DNA of 64,000 nt, from the NCBI GenBank assembly GCA_002840755.1, contig PHBZ01000005.1, positions 62,001 to 126,000 of the forward strand. Direction: 5' to 3'. Below the pieces are notes generated by a model. It worked only from the letters and a program-made list of their open reading frames with translations, was not told the origin of the DNA and ran no database searches. Source of the stretch: Chloroflexi bacterium HGW-Chloroflexi-10 (GTDB lineage Bacteria > Chloroflexota > Anaerolineae > Anaerolineales > Anaerolineaceae). Of this stretch, positions 7,855 to 16,601 are shown piece by piece (position 1 is the first letter of the stretch; the number at the start of each line of letters is the position of its first letter). The position numbers and the translations under genes are program-made.

Positions 7855-8718
7855 ATGCAAAACTTCCCTATTCTTGGAATCATTGGCGGTACAGGCGTTT
7901 ATCAATTTGACGCCATTTCCGATCTAACACAAACCGAAGTCAGCACACCCTTTGGTAAACCGAGTTCGCCGGTAATGACCGGCACGCTTGCCGGGAAAAA
8001 AGTAGCATTTCTCGCCAGGCACGGCCTGGGCCACAATTTATCACCTACAGAGGTGAACTACCGCGCCAATATTTTTGCCTTGAAATCCATGGGGATCAGG
8101 CATGTCATTTCCATTTCAGCTTGCGGGTCTCTGCGGCATGACTTCGCTCCGGGGGATATTGTCATTCCGGACCAACTGGTGGACTTCACCAAAAGCCGTA
8201 AAAATTCTTTTTTTGAAGGTGGACTGGTGGCCCACGTTGGAACTGCCGACCCTTTTTGTGCGCATTTATCCAGCCAACTTTTTGAAGCCGTCCAACCTAC
8301 CGGCGCGAATATCCACATGGGAGGGACTTTTGTTACCATTGAAGGGCCGCGATTTTCCACCAAAGCAGAATCAAATTTGTTCCGCTCCTGGGGAATGTCC
8401 ATCATCGGAATGACAGCTTCTCCTGAGGCCTTTCTGGCAAGGGAAGCTGAAATGTGTTACGCCGCCTTCGCCCATGTTACGGATTATGATGTGTGGCATC
8501 AAACCGAAGATCCGGTTACGGTTGAAATGATCATTAAAATTCTGCATCGCAATGCGGCAATCGCCCAATCCGCGATTGTTAATCTCGTCTCCGCCTTTGA
8601 ACCACAGCATTGTGAGTGTCAGGATGCGCTTAAAACGGCACTAACCACATCGCCAGAGGCAGTGGACCACAGCGCTAAACAAAAACTAGGCTTATTGGTC
8701 GAAAAATATCTCCCGTGA
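7855..8718 (+). CDS. mtnP: S-methyl-5'-thioadenosine phosphorylase
   Basis: 287 residues of the PNP/MTAP family. The enzyme cleaves methylthioadenosine to adenine and methylthioribose 1-phosphate in methionine salvage. LGIIGGTGVYQFD, FLARHGLGHNLSPTEVNYRAN and TFVTIEGPRFSTKAES are typical MTAP blocks. GMTASPEAFLAREAEMCYA carries the Asp-less, Ser/Thr-type base-recognition region expected for MTAP rather than PNP. It sits between the FHA genes and the FtsW fusion and shares a four-base GTGA overlap with the latter, so it is probably cotranscribed with cell-wall genes. Confidence 0.93.
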   Translation: MQNFPILGIIGGTGVYQFDAISDLTQTEVSTPFGKPSSPVMTGTLAGKKVAFLARHGLGHNLSPTEVNYRANIFALKSMGIRHVISISACGSLRHDFAPGDIVIPDQLVDFTKSRKNSFFEGGLVAHVGTADPFCAHLSSQLFEAVQPTGANIHMGGTFVTIEGPRFSTKAESNLFRSWGMSIIGMTASPEAFLAREAEMCYAAFAHVTDYDVWHQTEDPVTVEMIIKILHRNAAIAQSAIVNLVSAFEPQHCECQDALKTALTTSPEAVDHSAKQKLGLLVEKYLP

Positions 8719-11294
8719 ATCTTTATCGAACTCTTTCCAGCGGAGATCGTGATTTCCTGCAAGCCATGCTCTACCGGTGGGCTGGTGTTTTTCTCTTTCT
8801 TTACAGCCTGATCCTTACATTTGCACCGGCTGTTCGTTACCACAGCTGGAATGTTGATCTGCGCTGGCAGCATTGGGCCGGATTCATAGTTTGGTGTATT
8901 TCGGCTTTTTGTCTGAATTATCTGACCAAAAAAAAATACCCCAACCGGGATCCATACCTGCTGCCGATCATCAGCATATTAATGGGCCTGGGATTATTGA
9001 CAATTTTTCGTTTGAACGTCAGTTACGGCTGGCGACAAACCATTTGGTTTTCGTTGGCAACCTGCGCAGTGCTGATCACTATCTGGAAATCCGAATATCT
9101 GGTTCATATCCGCCGCTTTAAATATATCTGGCTCTTTTTGGGCCTGATCATCACTGGTCTCACATTTTTCTTCGGTATTTACCCGAATGGGACTGGCCCA
9201 AATCTATGGTTAGAATTTGGTGGTTTGTATATCCAGCCCTCCGAACCGCTGAAACTCTTATTTATTGTTTACCTGGCCGCTTTTTTGGCTGATCAATGGC
9301 CATCGCGCCACAATCTGATGTCCCTGATTGTTCCCACCATGGTCATGGGATCTGCTGCGCTGCTGGTATTATTTGCGCAAAGGGATCTCGGAACAGCATC
9401 CATATTTATTTTGTTATATGCTTTTTTTATTTTTCTGGTTACCGGAAAAAGACGCACTCTGGTGATTTTTGTGATCATTTTAGTGGCTGCCGGCTTTACC
9501 GGATATGAATTGTTTGATGTGATCCGCATCCGGATGGAAGCCTGGACAAACCCCTGGGTGGACCCCGCCGGACGCTCTTATCAGATCATCCAATCCATCC
9601 AGGCCATTGCCGCAGGAGGAATCCTGGGGAGTGGTCCGGGGTTGGGAAGTCCCGGATTGATCCCGGTTGCCATCTCGGATTTTATTTTTGCTGCAATTGT
9701 TGAAGAGCTCGGATTTGTTGGCGCTTTAGCTATATTTGCTTTATTCGCATTTCTGGCTTTTCGCGGCTTTCTGATCACGATTAAAGCGCGCAACCAATAC
9801 CACCAACTACTGGCCGCAGGAATCACCGCCTTTTTCAGTATTCAGTCTATTCTCATCCTGGGTGGGAACACACGCCTGCTTCCCTTAACCGGAGTAACAC
9901 TGCCGTTTATTTCGTATGGTGGTTCTTCATTACTCACCTGCTGCCTGGCAGCCGCTCTTCTATTATGGGTCAGTCAGTTTCAATCCACCCGTCCGATTGC
10001 CATGACCGCAACCCAACCATACTTTTTTACCTTAACCCTGATCATTCTTGCATTCGCGTCCCTCAGCCTGGTCACCGGGTGGTGGTCGATTATTCGTGCA
10101 GACAATCTACTCTCCAGAACGGATAATTTTCGAAGGGTGATTAACGATCGTTATGTTCTGCGGGGCGCAATTCTGGACCGCAACAATAATCCCATTGCCG
10201 TGACGGATGGGAGTGTAAGTGAATATACCCGGTTGCTGAACCAACCATCCTTATCGGCAACTGTGGGTTATCTTAACCCGCTGTATGGATTGGGTGGCCT
10301 AGAATCTTCAATGGATCCGTATTTGCGTGGTTTGCAGGGCTTACCATCTTCAACTGTATGGCTTAACCAATTGCTATACAATCAGCCTCCTCAGGGAAGA
10401 GACATACGTACCAGTATCGATCTCAATATTCAAAGCAAATTGGTCAGCTCTCTGGAAAACAATCAGGGCGCCGCGGTCATCTTAAATGCCCAAACCGGCG
10501 AAGTTTTGGCACTTTGGACTGCGCCAAGTTTCGATGCGAATCAATTGGTTGAAAACTGGGAAAGCTGGAAATCAGATCCCAGTGCGCCTCTGGTAAACCG
10601 TGTAACCCAGGGCCAATATACGGTTAATACGGCTTTGGCGCCTTTTCTGATAGCACAACAACAAGGCTATATTGCTTTCAACGAACATGTGACCGCACTC
10701 AATACTTGTCTTGAATTACAAAAAAGCATCAATTCACAACCAGCCTGCCAAACCCAATTGCAAAATCTGATTTACGCTTTTCCCGAGGAAGACATTCCAA
10801 ACCTAATTTCTCAATTCCATTGGGATGAAAGCCTGGCTTTCGCATTACCCAATGCACCGGCAGTTGTTGTACCCGCGACACCGGATGAAGAATATCTTGC
10901 TCAGACATTAAAGCTCTCACCGCTGCAAGTGGCCGTTTCTGCCGCAGCGTTTTCTCAGTCCGGGGTGGTGCCTGCCCCACGGATTGCCAATGCGGTCCAT
11001 ACACCCCACCTGGATTGGGTGGTATTTGCTAACGAAAATTCACAAACGATCATGACAACAACAGCGGCCGCCGCCACAGCCAATCTCTTTGCGCGAATGG
11101 ATTTACCGGCATGGGATCTTACCACCCAAACAAGCGGTCAGGAGCAGGATACCCAATGGTATCTTTCCGGTACCAATCCGGAGTGGCCGGGGACCCCCTT
11201 TATTCTGGTGATTGTGTTGGAAAATGGAGAACTCAATCCATTACAAATAATTGGAAGGTCAATAATGGACCAGCTCATGGGAGCCGTACCATAA
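8715..11294 (+). CDS. FtsW/RodA-type SEDS protein fused to a degenerate penicillin-binding domain
   Basis: 859 residues. Residues ~20-430 form a multi-span SEDS glycosyltransferase with LWLEFGGLYIQPSEPLKL, the loop SDFIFAAIVEELGF containing the conserved Asp, and LPFISYGGSSLL. After a further membrane segment (~435-455), residues ~470-859 resemble the periplasmic transpeptidase region of a class B PBP (GAILDRNNNPIA, AAVILNAQTGEVLALW). The catalytic motifs are missing. Where Ser-x-x-Lys is expected (~630) there is QGQYTVNTA, and near 801 the Lys-Thr-Gly motif is replaced by TQTSGQ. The polymerase half is probably active while the PBP half may be a structural activator. Confidence 0.88.
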   Translation: MNLYRTLSSGDRDFLQAMLYRWAGVFLFLYSLILTFAPAVRYHSWNVDLRWQHWAGFIVWCISAFCLNYLTKKKYPNRDPYLLPIISILMGLGLLTIFRLNVSYGWRQTIWFSLATCAVLITIWKSEYLVHIRRFKYIWLFLGLIITGLTFFFGIYPNGTGPNLWLEFGGLYIQPSEPLKLLFIVYLAAFLADQWPSRHNLMSLIVPTMVMGSAALLVLFAQRDLGTASIFILLYAFFIFLVTGKRRTLVIFVIILVAAGFTGYELFDVIRIRMEAWTNPWVDPAGRSYQIIQSIQAIAAGGILGSGPGLGSPGLIPVAISDFIFAAIVEELGFVGALAIFALFAFLAFRGFLITIKARNQYHQLLAAGITAFFSIQSILILGGNTRLLPLTGVTLPFISYGGSSLLTCCLAAALLLWVSQFQSTRPIAMTATQPYFFTLTLIILAFASLSLVTGWWSIIRADNLLSRTDNFRRVINDRYVLRGAILDRNNNPIAVTDGSVSEYTRLLNQPSLSATVGYLNPLYGLGGLESSMDPYLRGLQGLPSSTVWLNQLLYNQPPQGRDIRTSIDLNIQSKLVSSLENNQGAAVILNAQTGEVLALWTAPSFDANQLVENWESWKSDPSAPLVNRVTQGQYTVNTALAPFLIAQQQGYIAFNEHVTALNTCLELQKSINSQPACQTQLQNLIYAFPEEDIPNLISQFHWDESLAFALPNAPAVVVPATPDEEYLAQTLKLSPLQVAVSAAAFSQSGVVPAPRIANAVHTPHLDWVVFANENSQTIMTTTAAAATANLFARMDLPAWDLTTQTSGQEQDTQWYLSGTNPEWPGTPFILVIVLENGELNPLQIIGRSIMDQLMGAVP

Positions 11295-11298
11295 AAAA

Positions 11299-11322
11299 AG
11301 AGGCTGCCAGATGACAACCTCT
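11299..11322. terminator. Bidirectional terminator between the FtsW fusion and tyrS
   Basis: AGAGG (11299-11303) pairs with CCTCT (11318-11322), with further pairs inside. A-rich sequence lies before it and A/T-rich sequence after it, so it can serve both convergent genes. The stem has two mismatches. Confidence 0.5.
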
Positions 11323-11330
11323 CAAAAACT

Positions 11331-12617
11331 TTAATCCATCACTTTGATGAGCTGGTAATTCTTACGACCTTTACGCAGGACCATAAAACGACCTTCCAAA
11401 AGATCTTCACTGCTGAATTTCTTATCCAGATCATTAACCCGCTGATTGTTCAGGTTGATGCCACCCTCCTGCACAGACCGGCGCGCCTCACCTTTGGATT
11501 TTGCAATACCGCTTTCTACCAATAAATCCAAAATTCCAAATTCACTTGAGGTCAAGTGATCTTTACTCATTTGGATCGATGGCACATCGGCAAATATTTC
11601 TTCAATATCGGCTGCGCTCAAACCATCCATGCTGCCGCCAAACAAAACCTGGGTGGCTTGTTCCGCACTGGATAAGGCGGTCTCACCATGAACGATCAAG
11701 GTTATCTCCTGGGCCAGTTTTCGTTGTGCATCGCGCTGTTCAGGGCGTTCAGCTACAGCAAGAGCTAATTCGGCAATCTGATCCTGCGATAAAAATGTGA
11801 AGTATTTCAGATAATTCACCACATCACGGTCATCCGTATTTAACCAGAATTGGTAAAATTTATACGGGGAAGTTCTGTCCGGTTTTAACCAGATAGAACC
11901 GGATTCTGTCTTACCGAATTTTGTTCCATCCGATTTCGTGATCAATGGATAAACCATTCCGTATGCCGGTTTGCCGCGCACTTTGCGCACCAGTTCCGCG
12001 CCAGCCGTAATATTGCCCCATTGATCGCTGCCGCCGGTTTGCAGGAAGCAATTCTCATGTTCATGCAAATGTAAAAAATCATAGGATTGCATCAACATAT
12101 AGCTGAATTCCGTAAAAGAAATACCTTCTTCACGATCAATTCTGGATTTTACAGAGTCTTTCGACAGCATATAATTAATCGTAAAGTGCTTGCCAATATC
12201 ACGCAAAAAGTCGACAAGATTCAACTTTAACAACCAATCTGCATTATTCATTACCCGCGCCGGATTGGTTTTTACATTAAAATCCAGAAAATGCGACAAT
12301 TGCCCTTTGATCGACTCCAGATTGGCATTGACAACTTCCTGTGTCAGTAATATTCGCTCAGCGGATTTCCCGCTTGGATCGCCAATCATACTCGTGCCAC
12401 CGCCGGCTAATGCAATGGGATGGTGTCCAAAGCGCTGCAAACGCGCTAAAGCCAAAAGCGGAACCATATGGCCGACATGCAAACTGTCACCGGTGGCATC
12501 AAAACCATTATAGACAGTTACCTTCTCTTTAGCGAGCATAACATCGACACCTTCCATATAGTCGTAAACCATGCCCCGCCACTTCAGTTCATCAAATGCG
12601 TTGGTAATAGTTGTCAT
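11331..12617 (-). CDS. tyrS: Tyrosyl-tRNA synthetase
   Basis: 428 residues, class I synthetase. The N-terminal catalytic domain has the HIGH-type motif LHVGHMV, the tyrosine pocket GGSDQWGNI and the KMSKS-type loop KFGKTESGS. The C-terminal ~70 residues are an S4 RNA-binding domain ([16 protein letters not shown]). Length fits bacterial TyrS. The ATG has AGGTGG about ten bases upstream. It is convergent with the FtsW fusion. I see no T-box leader upstream. Confidence 0.97.
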   Translation of the reverse strand: MTTITNAFDELKWRGMVYDYMEGVDVMLAKEKVTVYNGFDATGDSLHVGHMVPLLALARLQRFGHHPIALAGGGTSMIGDPSGKSAERILLTQEVVNANLESIKGQLSHFLDFNVKTNPARVMNNADWLLKLNLVDFLRDIGKHFTINYMLSKDSVKSRIDREEGISFTEFSYMLMQSYDFLHLHEHENCFLQTGGSDQWGNITAGAELVRKVRGKPAYGMVYPLITKSDGTKFGKTESGSIWLKPDRTSPYKFYQFWLNTDDRDVVNYLKYFTFLSQDQIAELALAVAERPEQRDAQRKLAQEITLIVHGETALSSAEQATQVLFGGSMDGLSAADIEEIFADVPSIQMSKDHLTSSEFGILDLLVESGIAKSKGEARRSVQEGGINLNNQRVNDLDKKFSSEDLLEGRFMVLRKGRKNYQLIKVMD

Positions 12618-12739
12618 AGTTTCGATTCCACCTTTCTTTTAGGATAAATTTGAGATACAGTCGCCTATTTTAACACAAAAACGAAAGCGGAACAAAAAGT
12701 GGAGAAATATCGAACAAAACCAGTAAAAACACAAAATAA

Positions 12740-12763
12740 GTGGGTGAATACTGATCCACCCAC
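12740..12763 (-). terminator. Terminator after the TIGR01777 gene
   Basis: On the minus strand GTGGGTG (12763-12757) pairs with CACCCAC (12746-12740), followed by TTATTTTG. It lies 24 bases downstream of the oxidoreductase stop codon and ahead of tyrS. Confidence 0.6.
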
Positions 12764-12786
12764 CTGTTTCAATCCACAAAAATTAC

Positions 12787-13695
12787 TTATTTGGTCAATA
12801 CGGAGCGTAAGGCGCCGGGTAATAAAGGATATTGAAATTCAAATTTGTGATCCAATAACCTTTTGGGTAAAACATTTTGGCCTTTCAGAACCAGAATACT
12901 TTGTTCCCCGAGCAAAAACCTTAAAGCAAATCCGGGAACCGGCAACCAATAGGGGCGCCTGGTAACCATAGCAATTGTTTTTCCAAATTCAGCATTGGTC
13001 ACCGGGTTGGGTGAGGTCAGGTTTATTACACCGTCAATGGATTCATCTTCCAGGATGGATTCAATAGCATGGACAACATCCTGCAAATGGATCCATGAAA
13101 CCCACTGCTGACCGGACCCCAGTTTTCCACCAATGTAATATTGAAACGGAAGATAGATTAATGGGAATGCGCCGCCATTTTTATCCAACACAACCCCGGT
13201 CCGAACAACCACCCGGCGGACGCCAAGCGCTTCCACATCCACGGTAGATCCCTCCCAGGCTTTGCCGATTTGGGCCAACCAATCCTGGCCCACTTGCGAA
13301 TCTTCATCAAATACTTTGTCCAAACTGGTTCCATAAATTCCAATTGCTGAGGATTGAATGAGAAGCCTGGGCGGCGTTTGAACAGATTTGAAAGCCGCAG
13401 TAAGAATTTTTCCGGATTTCATTCTGGATTCAAGGATCCTCTGCTTTTTTACTTTTGACCAACGCCCAGAACCTATATTTTCTCCAGCCAAATTGATCAC
13501 AGCATCGGCGGATTCCAAGATAGACACCCAATCCCCCAAAGTTTCGCCATCCCAATAGTGGACGTTCACTGTATTGGAGAATTTTGCGTGTTGGGGATTG
13601 CGGCTTAGAACAGTGACAAAGTGTTTCTTTTTATCTAAATGCTGAACCAATTGAGTGCCAATTAATCCTGTGGCGCCTGTTATCACAACCCTCAC
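12787..13695 (-). CDS. TIGR01777 family NAD(P)-dependent oxidoreductase
   Basis: 302 residues, extended short-chain dehydrogenase/epimerase fold. VVITGATGLIGTQLVQHL is the dinucleotide-binding motif; DAVINLAGENIG and SSAIGIYG match the TIGR01777 (YfcH/SulA-like) subfamily. A C-terminal domain follows (FGKTIAMVTRRPYWLPVPGF). The start is set at GTG 13695, where GGAGG lies five bases upstream and the family N-terminus begins; an in-frame ATG at 13824 would add 43 unrelated residues. The substrate is unknown. The gene diverges from the HNH endonuclease. Confidence 0.9.
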   Translation of the reverse strand: MRVVITGATGLIGTQLVQHLDKKKHFVTVLSRNPQHAKFSNTVNVHYWDGETLGDWVSILESADAVINLAGENIGSGRWSKVKKQRILESRMKSGKILTAAFKSVQTPPRLLIQSSAIGIYGTSLDKVFDEDSQVGQDWLAQIGKAWEGSTVDVEALGVRRVVVRTGVVLDKNGGAFPLIYLPFQYYIGGKLGSGQQWVSWIHLQDVVHAIESILEDESIDGVINLTSPNPVTNAEFGKTIAMVTRRPYWLPVPGFALRFLLGEQSILVLKGQNVLPKRLLDHKFEFQYPLLPGALRSVLTK

Positions 13696-13862
13696 ATTAT
13701 CCTCCAATTTATTACCAGGGTCGACTGCCAATCCTAGTGTTTTGAAACCATCACTTAAATATAGCCACATCAAACGGACTAAATCAAAACCATGTACAAA
13801 CCTTAAGTTATAAGAATTTATCAAAATATTAAAGTGGTGATTATATTGTTTTTTGGGGTGCG

Positions 13863-13871
13863 TGCTATAAT
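13863..13871 (+). promoter_or_regulatory. Extended -10 promoter element of the HNH gene
   Basis: TGCTATAAT is a perfect extended -10 element about 18 bases before the ATG at 13890. No good -35 box at standard spacing is visible, as expected for extended -10 promoters. The leader would be only about 12 bases. Confidence 0.5.
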
Positions 13872-13889
13872 TAATTGCAAGGTAACATC

Positions 13890-14393
13890 ATGGATACCAG
13901 TGTCCTTGTACTTAACGCAAATTTTGAACCCATTCATGTTTGTAACATCAAGCGAGCTTTAGGGTTGATTTTGGCCGATAAAGCTTCGATGATCACCAAT
14001 GGGCGCGGTACACTGTTCACCATTCGTGAAGCTTTTCCCATCCCATCGGTCATCCGATTGCAGCGCATGGTACATCGCCCGCGCAATTTTGTCAGTTTAT
14101 CCCGCAAAGAAATTTTTCGTCGGGATAATTACACCTGTCAATATTGTGGAAGAACCTCGGGGGTTTTAACTATCGACCATATTTATCCACGCCATTTGGG
14201 TGGTGAAACCAGTTGGAAAAATCTGGCAACAGCTTGTTCCGTTTGTAACCATCAAAAAGGCGGGCGAACACTATGGGAAGCCTCCATGAAACTTCTGCGT
14301 AACCCTCAACCGCCACCTCAATCCGCCATTTATATTTTCGGACGGCACTTAACCGAAAACCAGGAATGGCGACCTTTCCTTGAAGGGTGGTAA
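13890..14393 (+). CDS. HNH endonuclease family protein
   Basis: 167 residues. The N-terminal ~75 residues (VLVLNANFEPIHVCN, KRALGLILADKA) are the usual lead-in of this bacterial family. The HNH core follows: RRDNYTCQYCGRT, LTIDHIYPRHLGG and WKNLATACSVCNHQKGGRT, with two Cys-x-x-Cys zinc pairs and the catalytic His. The family is widespread in chromosomes and its cellular role is unsettled. ATG 13890 has AAGG seven bases upstream. It ends one base before the convergent MBL gene. Confidence 0.92.
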   Translation: MDTSVLVLNANFEPIHVCNIKRALGLILADKASMITNGRGTLFTIREAFPIPSVIRLQRMVHRPRNFVSLSRKEIFRRDNYTCQYCGRTSGVLTIDHIYPRHLGGETSWKNLATACSVCNHQKGGRTLWEASMKLLRNPQPPPQSAIYIFGRHLTENQEWRPFLEGW

Positions 14394-14394
14394 T

Positions 14395-15150
14395 CTAGGT
14401 CAGGTCGATATTGAGAAAGTCTGTGGCCACAACCACGGGACCAGCAAAGGTGGATTGGGACTGGTGGCGCAAAACTTCCGGATCAGATTCAGGTGGGTAG
14501 TGAGTCAGGTACAATAGTTTTGCGTTTGCTTGCGTGGCAATTTCTCCACATTGTTCCCTGGAGGTATGTCCAATTGACAAACCAGTTGCTTCATGCAGCA
14601 ATACATCGGCGTCTTTGGCCAGCTCTACCACCGCCTGACAAGGTTCGGTATCACTGGAATAGGAGAACACTTTACCATTATTCTTAAACAAAAAGCGTAA
14701 GCCAATTGTTGGCAGTAGATGTTTAACCGGTGAAGCCAGGATCAGGACATCCTGATCATCCAGCAATGGTGTCATCGCCTGCTCTTCAATCGCGATAAAT
14801 TGTACCGGAAAGAAATTCGGCCAGCGATCCCATTCATATAAATCCATCATCTTCTGAGCGCGTTCAATGGTATGGGCAACCCCTATAACCTTTAAGGAAT
14901 CATTGCGCCCCATTAACCACATATCCATTAGTAATAATGGAAAACCAGAAACATGATCGGGATGAAAATGTGTCAGGATGATTTCCTGAACCTGCGCCGG
15001 ATGGATGCCTGCCTTTTTTAAGCGCACAATCGGGTTGCCAACACAATCCACCAGAATGACCCTATCCCCAATCTGGACCAGTAAATGTGAATTTTCATGG
15101 TGTTCATCTGATACTGCACTGGCTGAACCAAGTATGACTACACGCTGCAT
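14395..15150 (-). CDS. MBL-fold metallohydrolase, RNase Z-like
   Basis: 251 residues with the metallo-beta-lactamase fold. LTHFHPDHVSG is the metal-binding His-x-His-x-Asp-His motif; SYSSDTEPC and LLHEATG supply further ligands, and LYLTHYPPES holds a late His. The overall pattern resembles RNase Z/ElaC-type and arylsulfatase-like members, but the RNase Z exosite arm is not evident, so tRNA processing is unproven. The ATG at 15150 has GGAGG six bases upstream; a longer frame to 15303 is unsupported. It lies 26 bases after the ABC permease stop and may be cotranscribed with it. Confidence 0.87.
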   Translation of the reverse strand: MQRVVILGSASAVSDEHHENSHLLVQIGDRVILVDCVGNPIVRLKKAGIHPAQVQEIILTHFHPDHVSGFPLLLMDMWLMGRNDSLKVIGVAHTIERAQKMMDLYEWDRWPNFFPVQFIAIEEQAMTPLLDDQDVLILASPVKHLLPTIGLRFLFKNNGKVFSYSSDTEPCQAVVELAKDADVLLHEATGLSIGHTSREQCGEIATQANAKLLYLTHYPPESDPEVLRHQSQSTFAGPVVVATDFLNIDLT

Positions 15151-15176
15151 GCAAAACCTCCATCCGTGGATTTTTT

Positions 15177-16601
15177 TTATTGAAAAAATAAAAGAAGCGC
15201 CAATCTTGGGGTGACCCAAACTTCGATCATTGCTCCGATAAATAACATGGGAATAACAACCCCTAGCATTATTTTTGCCCAATTGGCTATGGAACGGATC
15301 CATACTTCACCAATCGTTTGTTCATGGTTCGGTGTTGCCAGAATTACGCCTGCCTGTAAAACGGCCGCGGTGGCTAACATAGCCGCAGGAATCTCAATTA
15401 AGCCATGGGGCAGGATAAAACCAATTAAGTATACTCCCGCTTGCATGCCATTGGCGGATAAAAGGCTCATCAAATATCCGGTCACTCCCATCGTGGCTAA
15501 TAGCGGTAATGTGCCAAAAATCCCAAACGATAATAATCCTAACAAAAATCCGATTAATAAGGAGCGAATATTTTGCCAGAATATGGCAAAAACAGGCGCT
15601 ACAGAGCCCACAGGCCAAAGCTGGACAAGATTGGAGATACTTGCATTCATATCAGACAAACCGCTGGCTTCCAAAGAAAAGCGGAACTGATTGATCTGCA
15701 AAGAACCTAACCAAACGCCTCCAATAACCAGGAATAATGTTATCAAAAGCGACCATCGCAAATTCCTGATCGTGTGGGTAAAAACATGCCGGTACCATTC
15801 TTTGAGGGACTTCGCACCCCCTTTAAACTCGGCAACAAAGGTTCGCCATCCCCAGCGAATATTCAGGACATCAATTTCTCTGCCCAACAATTCTTCACGT
15901 TGAAAATGAGCTAACCCAACCCGCACCAACAATACCGCTAAAACTGCAAGTCCGAAAACCGCCCACCATAATGTTCCGTAATTTCCCCAGAACATCACCA
16001 CACTTTCACCCTGAATCAATAATGCCATCGGAATAACAATAAAACTGGCAAGCAAATTAGCGGCGCGCACAGAAGTTGCCTGGATCGAAACCACCACTGC
16101 CCCGCTGACCATAACCACCGCCTGGACGATAGTCAAAGCCACAATTTGCAGCATCATGTGAGGTTCAGGAAGAGGAACATCATTTAATAATAAACCAGTG
16201 CAATAAACAGTCATTCCTAAAAAACTGCCGACCAAAGGTGGTACCACTGAAGATAAAAGCTTCCCAACATACAATTGCCAATCAGCCAATGGTGTGTTTA
16301 ATAAGGGCTCTATACTGCCGCGTTCTTTTTCACCAACAAAACTTTCCAGGGCAATCACCATCGAAACAGATATTGGGAAAAAACCAACAATCATCATTAA
16401 GAATGGTACCAACCGCTCCCCAACAATCGTTGCGCCATACCTTTCAACGAAGGACAAAATTTGTGAAGCCGTAAAATTCATCAAGAATGGAAAGAAAATC
16501 GTTAATCCAAGAATAGGAAAAATGATCCGCCAATCTCTAAATTGGTCACGCACTTCCCGCTTTGCAATCACCCATGCAGGGAAAAATTTATTCTTCATCA
16601 T
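15177..16601 (-). CDS. ABC-2 type permease fused to a SpoIIM-like (DUF95) domain
   Basis: 474 residues in two parts. Residues 1-~235 form an ABC-2 permease of the NatB/CcmB kind, with the family segment FVGEKERGSIEPLLNTPL after the second helix. Residues ~275-474 resemble the stage II sporulation protein M/DUF95 membrane domain (FLLGLLSFGIFGTLPLL, GFILPHGLIEIPAAMLA). Its start overlaps the ATPase stop by four bases, so the two form one exporter. The SpoIIM part does not imply sporulation: non-sporulating bacteria carry DUF95 proteins too, often beside ABC and MoxR genes. The substrate is unknown. Confidence 0.85.
   Translation of the reverse strand: MMKNKFFPAWVIAKREVRDQFRDWRIIFPILGLTIFFPFLMNFTASQILSFVERYGATIVGERLVPFLMMIVGFFPISVSMVIALESFVGEKERGSIEPLLNTPLADWQLYVGKLLSSVVPPLVGSFLGMTVYCTGLLLNDVPLPEPHMMLQIVALTIVQAVVMVSGAVVVSIQATSVRAANLLASFIVIPMALLIQGESVVMFWGNYGTLWWAVFGLAVLAVLLVRVGLAHFQREELLGREIDVLNIRWGWRTFVAEFKGGAKSLKEWYRHVFTHTIRNLRWSLLITLFLVIGGVWLGSLQINQFRFSLEASGLSDMNASISNLVQLWPVGSVAPVFAIFWQNIRSLLIGFLLGLLSFGIFGTLPLLATMGVTGYLMSLLSANGMQAGVYLIGFILPHGLIEIPAAMLATAAVLQAGVILATPNHEQTIGEVWIRSIANWAKIMLGVVIPMLFIGAMIEVWVTPRLALLLFFQ

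Noticed and set aside
15211-15690. Plus-strand open frame of 159 codons
   Set aside because: Antisense to the permease/SpoIIM fusion, whose membrane segments and motifs are clear.
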